Made by a program: the position numbers and the translations under genes. Below, in pieces: positions 26,801-35,083 of a DNA stretch of 42,961 nt (position 1 is the first letter of the stretch; each line of letters begins with the position of its first letter). Below the pieces are notes generated by a model, which worked only from the letters and a program-made list of their open reading frames with translations, did not search any database and had not been told where the DNA came from. Location: NCBI GenBank assembly GCA_007695055.1, contig REEM01000104.1, forward strand, positions 1 to 42,961, read 5' to 3'. The DNA comes from Spirochaetaceae bacterium. GTDB taxonomy: Bacteria; Spirochaetota; Spirochaetia; DSM-27196; SLAA01.

Positions 26801-27474
26801 TTGCAACTGCCGATCAGCTGATCAAGAAATCGGTCTGGGTGCTCGGTGGTGACGGATGGGCATATGACATTGGGTTTGGTGGTCTTGACCACGTAATTGC
26901 ATCGGGACGTAACATAAACATTCTTGTTATGGACACCGAGGCCTACTCAAATACCGGTGGGCAAATGTCTAAGGCTACCCCAATCGGGGCCATTGCCAAG
27001 TTTGCCTATAGCGGCAAGAATATCAAGAAGAAGGATCTCGGCCTCATGGCAATGAGTTACGGTTACGTATACGTCGCTCGTATCGCCATGGGTTACAACC
27101 GAATCCAAACCATCAAAGCTTTCCAGGAAGCTGAAGCTTACGACGGCCCCTCGGTTATCATTGCCTACTCGCACTGTGTTGCACACGGTATTGATATGTC
27201 AAAGGGTCTGGATCAGCAGAAGGCAGCCGTTACCTCCGGAATGTGGCCCCTGTACCGCTACAACCCCTTACTCGCAGACGAAGGCAAGAACCCATTGACC
27301 CTCGACTACAAGGAGCCAACGACCGACGTTGCGGACTACATCTACAAAGAGACTCGCTACCGTTCACTCAAGGCATCACAACCGGAGTTGGCGCAGAAGT
27401 ATCTTGAGCAGAGCCGCCAGAACGTTAAGACAACTTGGGCGCAATACAAGCACCTATCGGAGCAACAGTTCTAG
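23893..27474 (+). CDS. nifJ: Pyruvate:ferredoxin (flavodoxin) oxidoreductase
   Basis: '[11 protein letters not shown]', two [4Fe-4S] motifs '[12 protein letters not shown]' and '[12 protein letters not shown]', '[42 protein letters not shown]' and TPP region '[22 protein letters not shown]'. Confidence 0.97.
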   Translation: [1193 protein letters not shown]

Positions 27475-27487
27475 AATCTTTCTAACC

Positions 27488-27526
27488 CGGGAGGAACGCG
27501 GCGCGAAAACGGCAGCGTCCCTCCCG
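27488..27526 (+). other. Long stem-loop immediately 3' of nifJ
   Basis: CGGGAGGAACGC ... GCGTCCCTCCCG pairs 11 of 12 positions with a 15-nt loop. Confidence 0.75.
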
Positions 27527-27545
27527 AAGTTCAGTCCCAGTAAAA

Positions 27546-27572
27546 AAAGCCCGGCATTCATGCCGGGCTTTT
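27546..27572 (+). terminator. Rho-independent terminator after nifJ
   Basis: GCCCGGCA-ttca-TGCCGGGC followed by TTTT, preceded by an A-tract (could also act on the minus strand). Confidence 0.9.
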
Positions 27573-27657
27573 CTATTTCTCGCAATTATTCAGTTTCAAA
27601 CACGTATTCCCGCCAAAGGGACGCCGTATAGGAAGGGTCTTATTCGCCGGGAGGTAT

Positions 27658-28215
27658 TTAAAACTCGCCGTCGGGACCGATCATAATCTTCTTGAACTCA
27701 GACACAATCAACTCCGCCACCTTAGATGCATCAGCTTTAGGTACCCTCGCATCTTTCCACATAGATTGTTCAAAGAAACTCTTTATTGCGGCCAAGATGT
27801 CATCGGTGTTGTACACCACATAACTGAAGTTATGCCCCTCAGACTTCGTAACGGTGAACGAGGTATAGGTGATGACAGGTTCCTTACCAACCATAATGCG
27901 GTCTTGCCTCTTTGAGGTGAAGATCTCCACCTCCTTTAGCCGATACGGTATTCGGTGAAGAGCCGAGCGGTAAGCAGGTTCCACATGCTTCTCCGTGTAA
28001 TTTTGTGGCTCTACAATCGCGAAAATCTTTTTGCCGTCGGCCTGGAAAACGATACCTTCGTCGGTGAGGTAGATGTCTTTGACTGCCGCGTATGAAATAA
28101 CCTCATACTTTGTATAGGTCGTGTTGAGATCAAAAAATGCGCTGATAATGAAGCCGCCTCCCGTTGGCAGTTCATTCTTGTGGTAGGCTGAAAATAGCTC
28201 TTTTACGACGGCCAT
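27658..28215 (-). CDS. Hypothetical protein (185 aa)
   Basis: Open frame with plausible soluble alpha/beta composition; no family recognised. Confidence 0.7.
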   Translation of the reverse strand: MAVVKELFSAYHKNELPTGGGFIISAFFDLNTTYTKYEVISYAAVKDIYLTDEGIVFQADGKKIFAIVEPQNYTEKHVEPAYRSALHRIPYRLKEVEIFTSKRQDRIMVGKEPVITYTSFTVTKSEGHNFSYVVYNTDDILAAIKSFFEQSMWKDARVPKADASKVAELIVSEFKKIMIGPDGEF

Positions 28216-28357
28216 GTTATCCTCGCTTTTCCTCTAAGTATGTGGCTTCAGTATATTTTGAACTGGGTGCCGTGTCAAACAAAGCTGCTCCAGCCTCGGC
28301 GAAAGTTCAGATAGTTGTCCGAGCATAGTCTTCAGGTTATACTTCCCCTGAGGGGAA

Positions 28358-29230
28358 ATGGAACTGCATAGCGCTTTTCACATTCTGGGAGTCAAACCCG
28401 ACTGCGACTCAGGCGAACTGAGCAAAGCCTTCCGAACCGCGGTGAAGCAATACCATCCTGACTTCAACGCGGAACGGCTGGAATGGTCACATGAGATGAT
28501 GACTCGCCTGAATTCCGCCTATGCAGTTGCGGTTGAGCACCTGCGTAGGCGCGGGAAGGGAATTCCAACAGACGGGTATTTCCATGACAGCAGTACAAGC
28601 TCGGGCCCCAACGGTCACTCTCACTCACGAAATGAGGGTAGCACTCAGGCTGAACAAACGCATGCTGCCTGGTCGGAATCACCCTCTGAACGCAACCCCA
28701 AGTTTGACGCACACTTCCCGGGATACTGTGATGAAGTCATTGAAGCGCTCTACCTCTACTATCAGTACGGCTTGGAAAACCTGCATCTACGCAACGAAGG
28801 CAACTTACGTTTTCGGTATCGCACTACGCTTAAGAGACTACTCAAGGCAGCGGAAAAACTTAGTCACTTAGAGGTATTAGAGTTGAGTGCGCGTGAGAGA
28901 CTTGAACTTGAAGGATACCTTCGGTTTTCGCTGGCATTCTTACGCTGCGCCAAAGGCGGCATTGTTTTCATGCCGTCACTCGGAAACTATGAAACAAAGG
29001 CGCATCGCCACTACAATCATGCGTCTCGGATTCTGGACAACGCGGTCAAACGTGCATTCTTTGACAACCATTTCCTGACGCCCTCGAACTCCCTGAGTCA
29101 AGAAACCTTGTCACTTTGTGAGCAGGAGCTCCTGATTGTACGAGGCGGCTACGCTGAAAGCCGCTATTACGAAGACGCTGGGTTTAAGCTTCGTCTTGTG
29201 GAGCGGCTGATCTTCCTACTTAAACTATAG
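28358..29230 (+). CDS. J-domain (DnaJ-like) protein with uncharacterised C-terminal helical region
   Basis: 'AFHILGVKPDCDSGELSKAFRTAVKQYHPDFNAERLEWSHEMMTRLNSAYAVAVEHL' is a J-domain with HPD. No G/F-rich, zinc-finger or canonical C-terminal DnaJ domains. Confidence 0.85.
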   Translation: MELHSAFHILGVKPDCDSGELSKAFRTAVKQYHPDFNAERLEWSHEMMTRLNSAYAVAVEHLRRRGKGIPTDGYFHDSSTSSGPNGHSHSRNEGSTQAEQTHAAWSESPSERNPKFDAHFPGYCDEVIEALYLYYQYGLENLHLRNEGNLRFRYRTTLKRLLKAAEKLSHLEVLELSARERLELEGYLRFSLAFLRCAKGGIVFMPSLGNYETKAHRHYNHASRILDNAVKRAFFDNHFLTPSNSLSQETLSLCEQELLIVRGGYAESRYYEDAGFKLRLVERLIFLLKL

Positions 29231-29264
29231 AATCCTCGTATTGCCTCGAGTTTCTATGACTATG

Positions 29265-29300
29265 AAAAAAGGCGCCTGCAGACTCTTGTCTACCGACGCC
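29265..29300 (-). terminator. Rho-independent terminator downstream of the PPDK-like gene
   Basis: Minus strand GGCGTCGGTAGAC-AAGA-GTCTGCAGGCGCC-TTTTTT: long stem with one mismatch and two G-U pairs, then T6. Confidence 0.85.
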
Positions 29301-29344
29301 CTCGCAGCCAACATATTGTGTGAGCCCCCGCAAATAGGGCTACT

Positions 29345-31981
29345 CTATTTGGGCTTCTTGGTTGCCTCCGCCTTGCGTGCAAGGTTGAGTTGCGCTATTG
29401 CAAGTTTCGCAATAGGAATTCCGTAGGGCGAACAGGATACGTAGTCCATCCCAGTATCCTTAGCAAAAGGGATATTGGCTGGTTCAGCACCATGCTCTCC
29501 ACAAATACCGAGCTTCATCCCAGGCCGTGTAAGACGACCTCGCTCAGACGCGAGCGCAATAAGCTCCTTGACTTGCTCTCCAAGCACCTTAAAAGGGTTT
29601 TCTTCAAGTAAGTCAAACTCGTTGTAGTCGGAGAAGAAGTTGTTGAAGTCATCTCGCGAAAGGCCGTTAGTCGTCTGTGTAAGGTCATTGGTACCAAAGC
29701 TAAAGAAGTCTCCGTATCGAGCGATACGATCAGCCTGAAGGGCTGCTGCTGGCAACTCTATCATGGTGCCGACCTGGTACTCTACGGGTTTGAGGCCATA
29801 CTTCGCACGCACCTCTTCCTCTAGTTCCCGAATCCCGACGATGGATTTTCCTTCAATCTTCTTACCGTTCCGAATCGTTTTCAACTCGGTGGAACTCATG
29901 ACAAGCGGTACCATTATCTCCGGCTTAGTCTCAACACCTTCCTTCTTGAGCTTGTACGCGGCCTCGAAAATGGCGCTAACCTGCATGTTATAGATCTCAG
30001 GGTAGGAAATAGCGATACGGCATCCACGGTGTCCTAGCATGGGGTTAACCTCTGCGAGGATGTCACACCGTGCCCTCACTTCCGCAATACTCGTCTTTGG
30101 ATTACTCTTTTTCAAGAAGGTAACGAATTCCTTCATGCTTCCTTCTGTGTGAGGCAGAAACTCATGGAGCGGTGCGTCGAGCAACCGAATGGTTACCGGC
30201 CTTCCCTGCATGATTTTGAAAAGGTCGTAAAAGTCCTGCACCTGCATTTTTTTGAGGTCATTCAGGATCTTCTGGCGCTCGGCTGTTGAGTCAGCGAGGA
30301 TCATTGACCGGAACTTGTTAATGCGCTTTTCGTCAAAGAACATGTGTTCAGTACGGCAAAGCCCAATACCGGTTGTCTTGAACTTGAGCGCCAGCTCTGC
30401 ATCTTTTGGTTGGTCAGCGTTGGCACGGACGTCAAATCCGTCATCAATCTGGTTCTGCACCAGTTCAAGCAACTCAAGGAGGCCACTTCCTTCTGGCGTG
30501 GGCTTGGTCAAGTTACCTTTTCCGACATAAAGCTCAGGGGGATCATAGTAGGGAACGTGGAGCGTAATGTACTCACCCTCTTTGATCACCTTTTGTCCAA
30601 TCTTCATTTGCCCTTTCTGGAAAGAAATACCCGGGTACACCAATGCCACCTTACCAAGGCTTCTCGCCACAACCGGTGCGTGAGATGCATACCCACCTTC
30701 TGTCGACAGCACACCCTTTGCGACCTCAATTGCCTTTACATCTTCCGCATAGGTGGAAGACATAGCAAGAATGAAATTTGTGTCCTCGCCCTTTTGAGTA
30801 GCGATCCGGTGAGCCTTAATGAGTTCGTCGGTTGTGAAGTACACTTTGCCAATAGCAGCGCCAACAGCGCCCGCTATTCCACCGGATACGTTAAAGAACT
30901 TGGACACCGAGGCGGTATCAAGAGCAGGATGGAGAATTTCAGAGAGGCGCCCGGGCTTGACAGCGTTTACTACATAGGCATCATCGACAACGCCGTCTTT
31001 CTGAAGGTCAAGCAAGGTTTTAATCTCTGCTTGTGCGGATTTATTCGGCACCGGTTGCTGGTCAATAACCCAGAGCTGGCCGTTTTCTATGGTGAAACGC
31101 ACCCGCCGAATCTCTTTGAAGTTCTTCTCCAGTTCGTTGCCGATGCGAACAAGGTCATCTCGGTACTTCTTCTGAATCTTGTTAATGTCGGTTCCCGACT
31201 TAGCTCGATTATCAAACGCGCCCTCGAAGAACTCGCCTCGAAGTACATTCTCGCCGGTAATAATATCGTGAGTGTAGTAGTCACCGAAAGAACTGTTTTT
31301 GCCAAAGTTCCCAAAAACCATGGTCTGTATGAGCAAGGCAGAGTCGGCACTCGTTTGATTTGTCTGGAACAAGGAATGGAATAGGTTAATCACATGCGCA
31401 AGCTGCTGATAACTGTCGGTATATACCCCACCAGGAAACAACTCTTTGCTTTCCTCGAGGGCCTTCATCATTCCAGGCTTGCCCCTCGCCTTCTTTAGCT
31501 TCTGCTGCATACTGGAAAGCTTTTTCTCGCGTTCCTTACCAGGATTCGTGAGCAGTTCAAGCTCCATGATCTTGAGAACGACGTTTGCATACTCATGATA
31601 GGCAAAGTCTTCACCAACATATTTGGCAAAACCCTCAACCGTGTTTTCAGTCAGCCCAATATTATGCAAAGTAGAGAAGGTATTCACCATGTTGAGCATG
31701 GGACTTTCTACAACCTTGATAAGCAAGGGGTTAGTCGCGTCATCAAAGCCTTTCCCAAAGACCTTTTCCATCTTTTCTATGGGAGTCCGAAGTAGTTGCT
31801 TTGGGTCCAGCTTGCCTTCCGAAAGCTGGATTACAACCTCACTAGGAAGGATAAAGCCGGGGGAGATCGGCGCGCCGAGTGAGGCAAGTTCCATAACTCG
31901 CCTGCCGCGACTTCCGACTACCTCCAGCTCGTCGGAGTCCTGGAAGTACTCCGTACTGGTAAATGAATAATACTGCTTCAT
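29345..31981 (-). CDS. ppdK: Pyruvate phosphate dikinase-like protein with divergent ATP-grasp domain
   Basis: 'GGYASHAPVVARSLGKVALVYPG' (phospho-His), 'TGIGLCRTEHMFF', 'GRPVTIRLLDAPLHEFLPH', 'FFSFGTNDLTQTTNGLSRDDF' and 'GICGEHGAEPANIPF' are PPDK motifs. N-terminal ATP-binding motifs differ (see findings). Confidence 0.88.
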   Translation of the reverse strand: MKQYYSFTSTEYFQDSDELEVVGSRGRRVMELASLGAPISPGFILPSEVVIQLSEGKLDPKQLLRTPIEKMEKVFGKGFDDATNPLLIKVVESPMLNMVNTFSTLHNIGLTENTVEGFAKYVGEDFAYHEYANVVLKIMELELLTNPGKEREKKLSSMQQKLKKARGKPGMMKALEESKELFPGGVYTDSYQQLAHVINLFHSLFQTNQTSADSALLIQTMVFGNFGKNSSFGDYYTHDIITGENVLRGEFFEGAFDNRAKSGTDINKIQKKYRDDLVRIGNELEKNFKEIRRVRFTIENGQLWVIDQQPVPNKSAQAEIKTLLDLQKDGVVDDAYVVNAVKPGRLSEILHPALDTASVSKFFNVSGGIAGAVGAAIGKVYFTTDELIKAHRIATQKGEDTNFILAMSSTYAEDVKAIEVAKGVLSTEGGYASHAPVVARSLGKVALVYPGISFQKGQMKIGQKVIKEGEYITLHVPYYDPPELYVGKGNLTKPTPEGSGLLELLELVQNQIDDGFDVRANADQPKDAELALKFKTTGIGLCRTEHMFFDEKRINKFRSMILADSTAERQKILNDLKKMQVQDFYDLFKIMQGRPVTIRLLDAPLHEFLPHTEGSMKEFVTFLKKSNPKTSIAEVRARCDILAEVNPMLGHRGCRIAISYPEIYNMQVSAIFEAAYKLKKEGVETKPEIMVPLVMSSTELKTIRNGKKIEGKSIVGIRELEEEVRAKYGLKPVEYQVGTMIELPAAALQADRIARYGDFFSFGTNDLTQTTNGLSRDDFNNFFSDYNEFDLLEENPFKVLGEQVKELIALASERGRLTRPGMKLGICGEHGAEPANIPFAKDTGMDYVSCSPYGIPIAKLAIAQLNLARKAEATKKPK

Positions 31982-32029
31982 GCGCTTTTTCTCCGAGTTA
32001 CTGCTCTCATCACTCTGAACAACGATTCC

Positions 32030-33025
32030 TTAGAACAAGTCAAGAATACGATCAACTCCACCGCGCAGAAATACCTCAAAGCGTGGACTCGCACCCTCGT
32101 ACAGATAACGCTGGAGTTTCGAGACGTCTTTAATCTCGTCACCAACGACGCTCACCATAATTGGCATGCCGTGCTTCACCTTACCCCATTTGAACAGGGC
32201 ATTGATGTCGTTAATGCGTTCGTTCTCGTACCAAATGAGGACATCGAGACCCGGGTACTTTGCTTTATAGCTCTCAACAATTCGCTTCCAAGCCTCAACA
32301 TTCCCGTTGTGGAAGAGCTCATTGCTTACAATCACCGAGTAACGGGGTGTCATACGGCGGCCTGAACTCTGCGGCCGCGCAGGGGCCCCGCCCTGATCCT
32401 GTTTCGCTGGCTCGGCCGTAGACCCGCTTTCTGTTGAGGAGTCGTCGGAGAAGCCACCTGCACCCCGTACACGAGGTTTAACGGCGGCAGCACCGGCCGA
32501 GGTAGCGACGTAGTCTTTCTTATCCTTTACCGCTTTCCCGTACAGAAGTTTGAGTACATCCTCGGCTGCAGTCCCCAGCACCTTGGGCGGGATATCTGCG
32601 CCAGCACGGGCAGGTCCGACATACACGACAACCAACTCATCGTTCATGAGCGGTACCGCCTGATCCCAACCAGCCATATCCTTTGGATTTAGTACAAAAA
32701 GTCCGGCCTGTGGGTGATGGTATGCAACCACGACCTGTAAGGCAGTCCATTGAGCGACACGTTCCGAGAGATTTTCAACACCGTCTATGCTCTTCTCCAT
32801 GTTGTGAGCAACATAGGCGTACTCGAATCGATCGACAAGCAGCGCGCTCAGCGCCAGGGGAACCTGGTGCCGAGCGATTTTGCCTTCGTCGATAGCCGTG
32901 GCAAGCAGATCCGCAAGATTCAGACCTTTTTGCATATCGCCCATAAAGGCGTTGACAATTCGAAAGTGGCGCAAGGCGGCGTTAAAGCCCGCCTTGCGTC
33001 CAAGAACGTTTAGTGCATTTTCCAT
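32030..33025 (-). CDS. Hypothetical protein, two domains joined by a low-complexity linker
   Basis: Open frame 4 nt after the cfpA-like stop. C-terminal 'RYSVIVSNELFHNGNVEAWKRIVESYKAKYPGLDVLIWYENERINDINALF' looks Rossmann-like; no family recognised. Confidence 0.75.
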   Translation of the reverse strand: MENALNVLGRKAGFNAALRHFRIVNAFMGDMQKGLNLADLLATAIDEGKIARHQVPLALSALLVDRFEYAYVAHNMEKSIDGVENLSERVAQWTALQVVVAYHHPQAGLFVLNPKDMAGWDQAVPLMNDELVVVYVGPARAGADIPPKVLGTAAEDVLKLLYGKAVKDKKDYVATSAGAAAVKPRVRGAGGFSDDSSTESGSTAEPAKQDQGGAPARPQSSGRRMTPRYSVIVSNELFHNGNVEAWKRIVESYKAKYPGLDVLIWYENERINDINALFKWGKVKHGMPIMVSVVGDEIKDVSKLQRYLYEGASPRFEVFLRGGVDRILDLF

Positions 33026-33029
33026 AAGC

Positions 33030-34961
33030 TTATAGCTCTTGCAGTCCGTCGCCCGCCTGTTGTGAAGGCGTCACGTTCGCCTTACCCTTTACGCCAGCCT
33101 GAGCCTCGCCGTGTGGCTCGCTTGCGGCGAACTCCTCGGTGTCGGACCCAAAGCTCATTGCGATATCCTCACGAATAGTGGACCTTCGGCGCTTGAATGA
33201 GGCAAAAGCTGCATCTTGGAAGCCCTTGGATATTCCGTGGAGGAACTCATTGAGAACGTTCGCCATGTTATTCAGGGTAAATCGCTTGCGTTTGATGCTA
33301 GTAATATCAACATCAAGGAGGAGACCAGCCTGAATATGGTAGGGATTCACCAGATAGTCGAAGGACTCAAACTCTCGCTGCAGAAAGTCGCACCGTTGAT
33401 CAAGCAAAACGCGCGCATGCGGATTCTGGAATCCAAAGATGGTTGCAATCTTTTGTCGGGTGCGTATGAGCATTTTCTTGAACATTTCTGTTTCGTAGGT
33501 GTAGGTGTTGTTAAGGTCTTCAACGTCGGTGTTTTCAGCCTTAATACGCATGATCTCGTTCCAGTTCTTATCAAGCTCTTCGTAAAGAGGATCGTCACTG
33601 CCCTCTTTGGCTTTCTTGATTGACCCGCGAACCTGCTTTGCAAGATCGTCAAAGTCATTCACCTTGAAACTGCTCTTTCCACGCTGATAGACAGCCTCAC
33701 AGACATCCCAGAGGTGCTGTATCTCGTTCTTGAAAGCCACCATCTGCTTGTCGTATGCTGCTTGCTCTTTGAGAATTTGCTCGGGATCATAGTACTTGAG
33801 ACGAATCTGATAGCGCTCATCTGGAAGTGCGGAAGGATCAGTGTCCTCGTATTCACGTACAATAAGCTCACGCGCATTCTTCAGGTTCTCAACGTACTGA
33901 TAGCCCATTTTGCTGGTATCGAGAATTGAGGTAAGCGAGTTGATAGCTGTGTTAAACCCGCGATTACGGATGTTCTCCATATCCACAATCTTCTTAAGGT
34001 TTTCGCGAATATTGAGCGGATCAAACTCAGAAGGGTCAATCTCAGCTCTGAGCCCTTCAATCTTCTCAATGAGGTTCTTGGCGAGGAAAGTATAGCGCTT
34101 AGAACCTTCATCATCACTGTCGTCGTCTGTGTAGTTAGGGACGCGCTTCATCTTCTCAAAAATGATCTCGCTATCGGACAACTCCTCTTTACCTTCATCA
34201 ACAAGCTCTTCCTGGAACTGTTCAAGCTCGCGGTCAATCATGTTGGTGATGGTGCGGGCAATCTGATCTTTGATAAGGTACTCGACAGTAGCTTGATACT
34301 GAAAGATCGGACTAATGAGCTCAGAGTCTAGGATGTTAACCGAGAGCTTGACATCTGAAACCGTCTTCGGTCTCGAGGCGTTGTCCTTAAATGCACATTT
34401 CACAATGGAGTAGGCGTTCTCACCACGAATGAAGGCGCCGACATCGGTCTTTTGCCTCAGCAACGAGTTGGTATCATTCTCTAGATCATTGAGACCACGC
34501 TGTATATGCCCTTGAAGGTGTCCATACATGTTAACGATGGACTTCTCAATCTCACCGGTGTTGAACTTGTCCGCACCCGCAATCTGATCAAGCATTTCCG
34601 AAATCTCTTTCGGGGTATACCGAGCAAGAACACGGTTCTCTTCCTTATCTACGAAGTTACGAACCTTCTTGACCATCTCGTCTTCGGTGGTGACCATGTA
34701 ACGGTTAAACATGTTCTGGTAGTTCTGATTGAAGTAGTTATACAACTTCTCCTTCAGACCACCCATGATTTCAAGATTCTCAAGGACTTCGGTCGGGAGC
34801 TTGACTGAAAAGTCCTCCAGAATATTCTCAACTTCTTCGTTGATCAGCTGCTGATACTCGGCCTTCTGATTTCGGCCTTCCTGCGCGAGACTGTTGCGTG
34901 ATCCAACCGCAGACGGTTTACGTGGGTGAAATACATTTGGACTTCTCGGTAAATCTGACAT
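33030..34961 (-). CDS. cfpA: Cytoplasmic filament protein A-like (spirochaete CfpA)
   Basis: 643 aa, charged, helical: '[72 protein letters not shown]'. Size, composition and location near a ppdK-like gene match my recollection of treponemal cfpA; not verified by alignment. Confidence 0.75.
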   Translation of the reverse strand: MSDLPRSPNVFHPRKPSAVGSRNSLAQEGRNQKAEYQQLINEEVENILEDFSVKLPTEVLENLEIMGGLKEKLYNYFNQNYQNMFNRYMVTTEDEMVKKVRNFVDKEENRVLARYTPKEISEMLDQIAGADKFNTGEIEKSIVNMYGHLQGHIQRGLNDLENDTNSLLRQKTDVGAFIRGENAYSIVKCAFKDNASRPKTVSDVKLSVNILDSELISPIFQYQATVEYLIKDQIARTITNMIDRELEQFQEELVDEGKEELSDSEIIFEKMKRVPNYTDDDSDDEGSKRYTFLAKNLIEKIEGLRAEIDPSEFDPLNIRENLKKIVDMENIRNRGFNTAINSLTSILDTSKMGYQYVENLKNARELIVREYEDTDPSALPDERYQIRLKYYDPEQILKEQAAYDKQMVAFKNEIQHLWDVCEAVYQRGKSSFKVNDFDDLAKQVRGSIKKAKEGSDDPLYEELDKNWNEIMRIKAENTDVEDLNNTYTYETEMFKKMLIRTRQKIATIFGFQNPHARVLLDQRCDFLQREFESFDYLVNPYHIQAGLLLDVDITSIKRKRFTLNNMANVLNEFLHGISKGFQDAAFASFKRRRSTIREDIAMSFGSDTEEFAASEPHGEAQAGVKGKANVTPSQQAGDGLQEL

Positions 34962-35008
34962 ACCAAACTCCTTCCTTAATTTTCCGGTCTTCCCCAGAAT
35001 TATTCAAC

Positions 35009-35014
35009 AATTAT
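35009..35014 (-). promoter_or_regulatory. Perfect -10 hexamer (TATAAT on minus strand) upstream of the cfpA-like gene
   Basis: TATAAT in the gap between the LysM gene and cfpA. A TTGACT lies upstream at a 21-nt spacing, longer than ideal. An inverted repeat CTGAA-ggttt-TTCAG lies between them. Confidence 0.4.
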
Positions 35015-35083
35015 AACGCATGCCTGAAAAACCTTCAGTCAATACGTCCTCAACCTGTTCCTCTACTATTTGTCTTTCGAGCT

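Noticed and set aside
30344-31384. 346-aa plus-strand ORF antisense to the PPDK-like gene
   Set aside because: The minus frame has clear PPDK motifs. Long antisense frames are common opposite biased codons; the sequence shows no domain signature.
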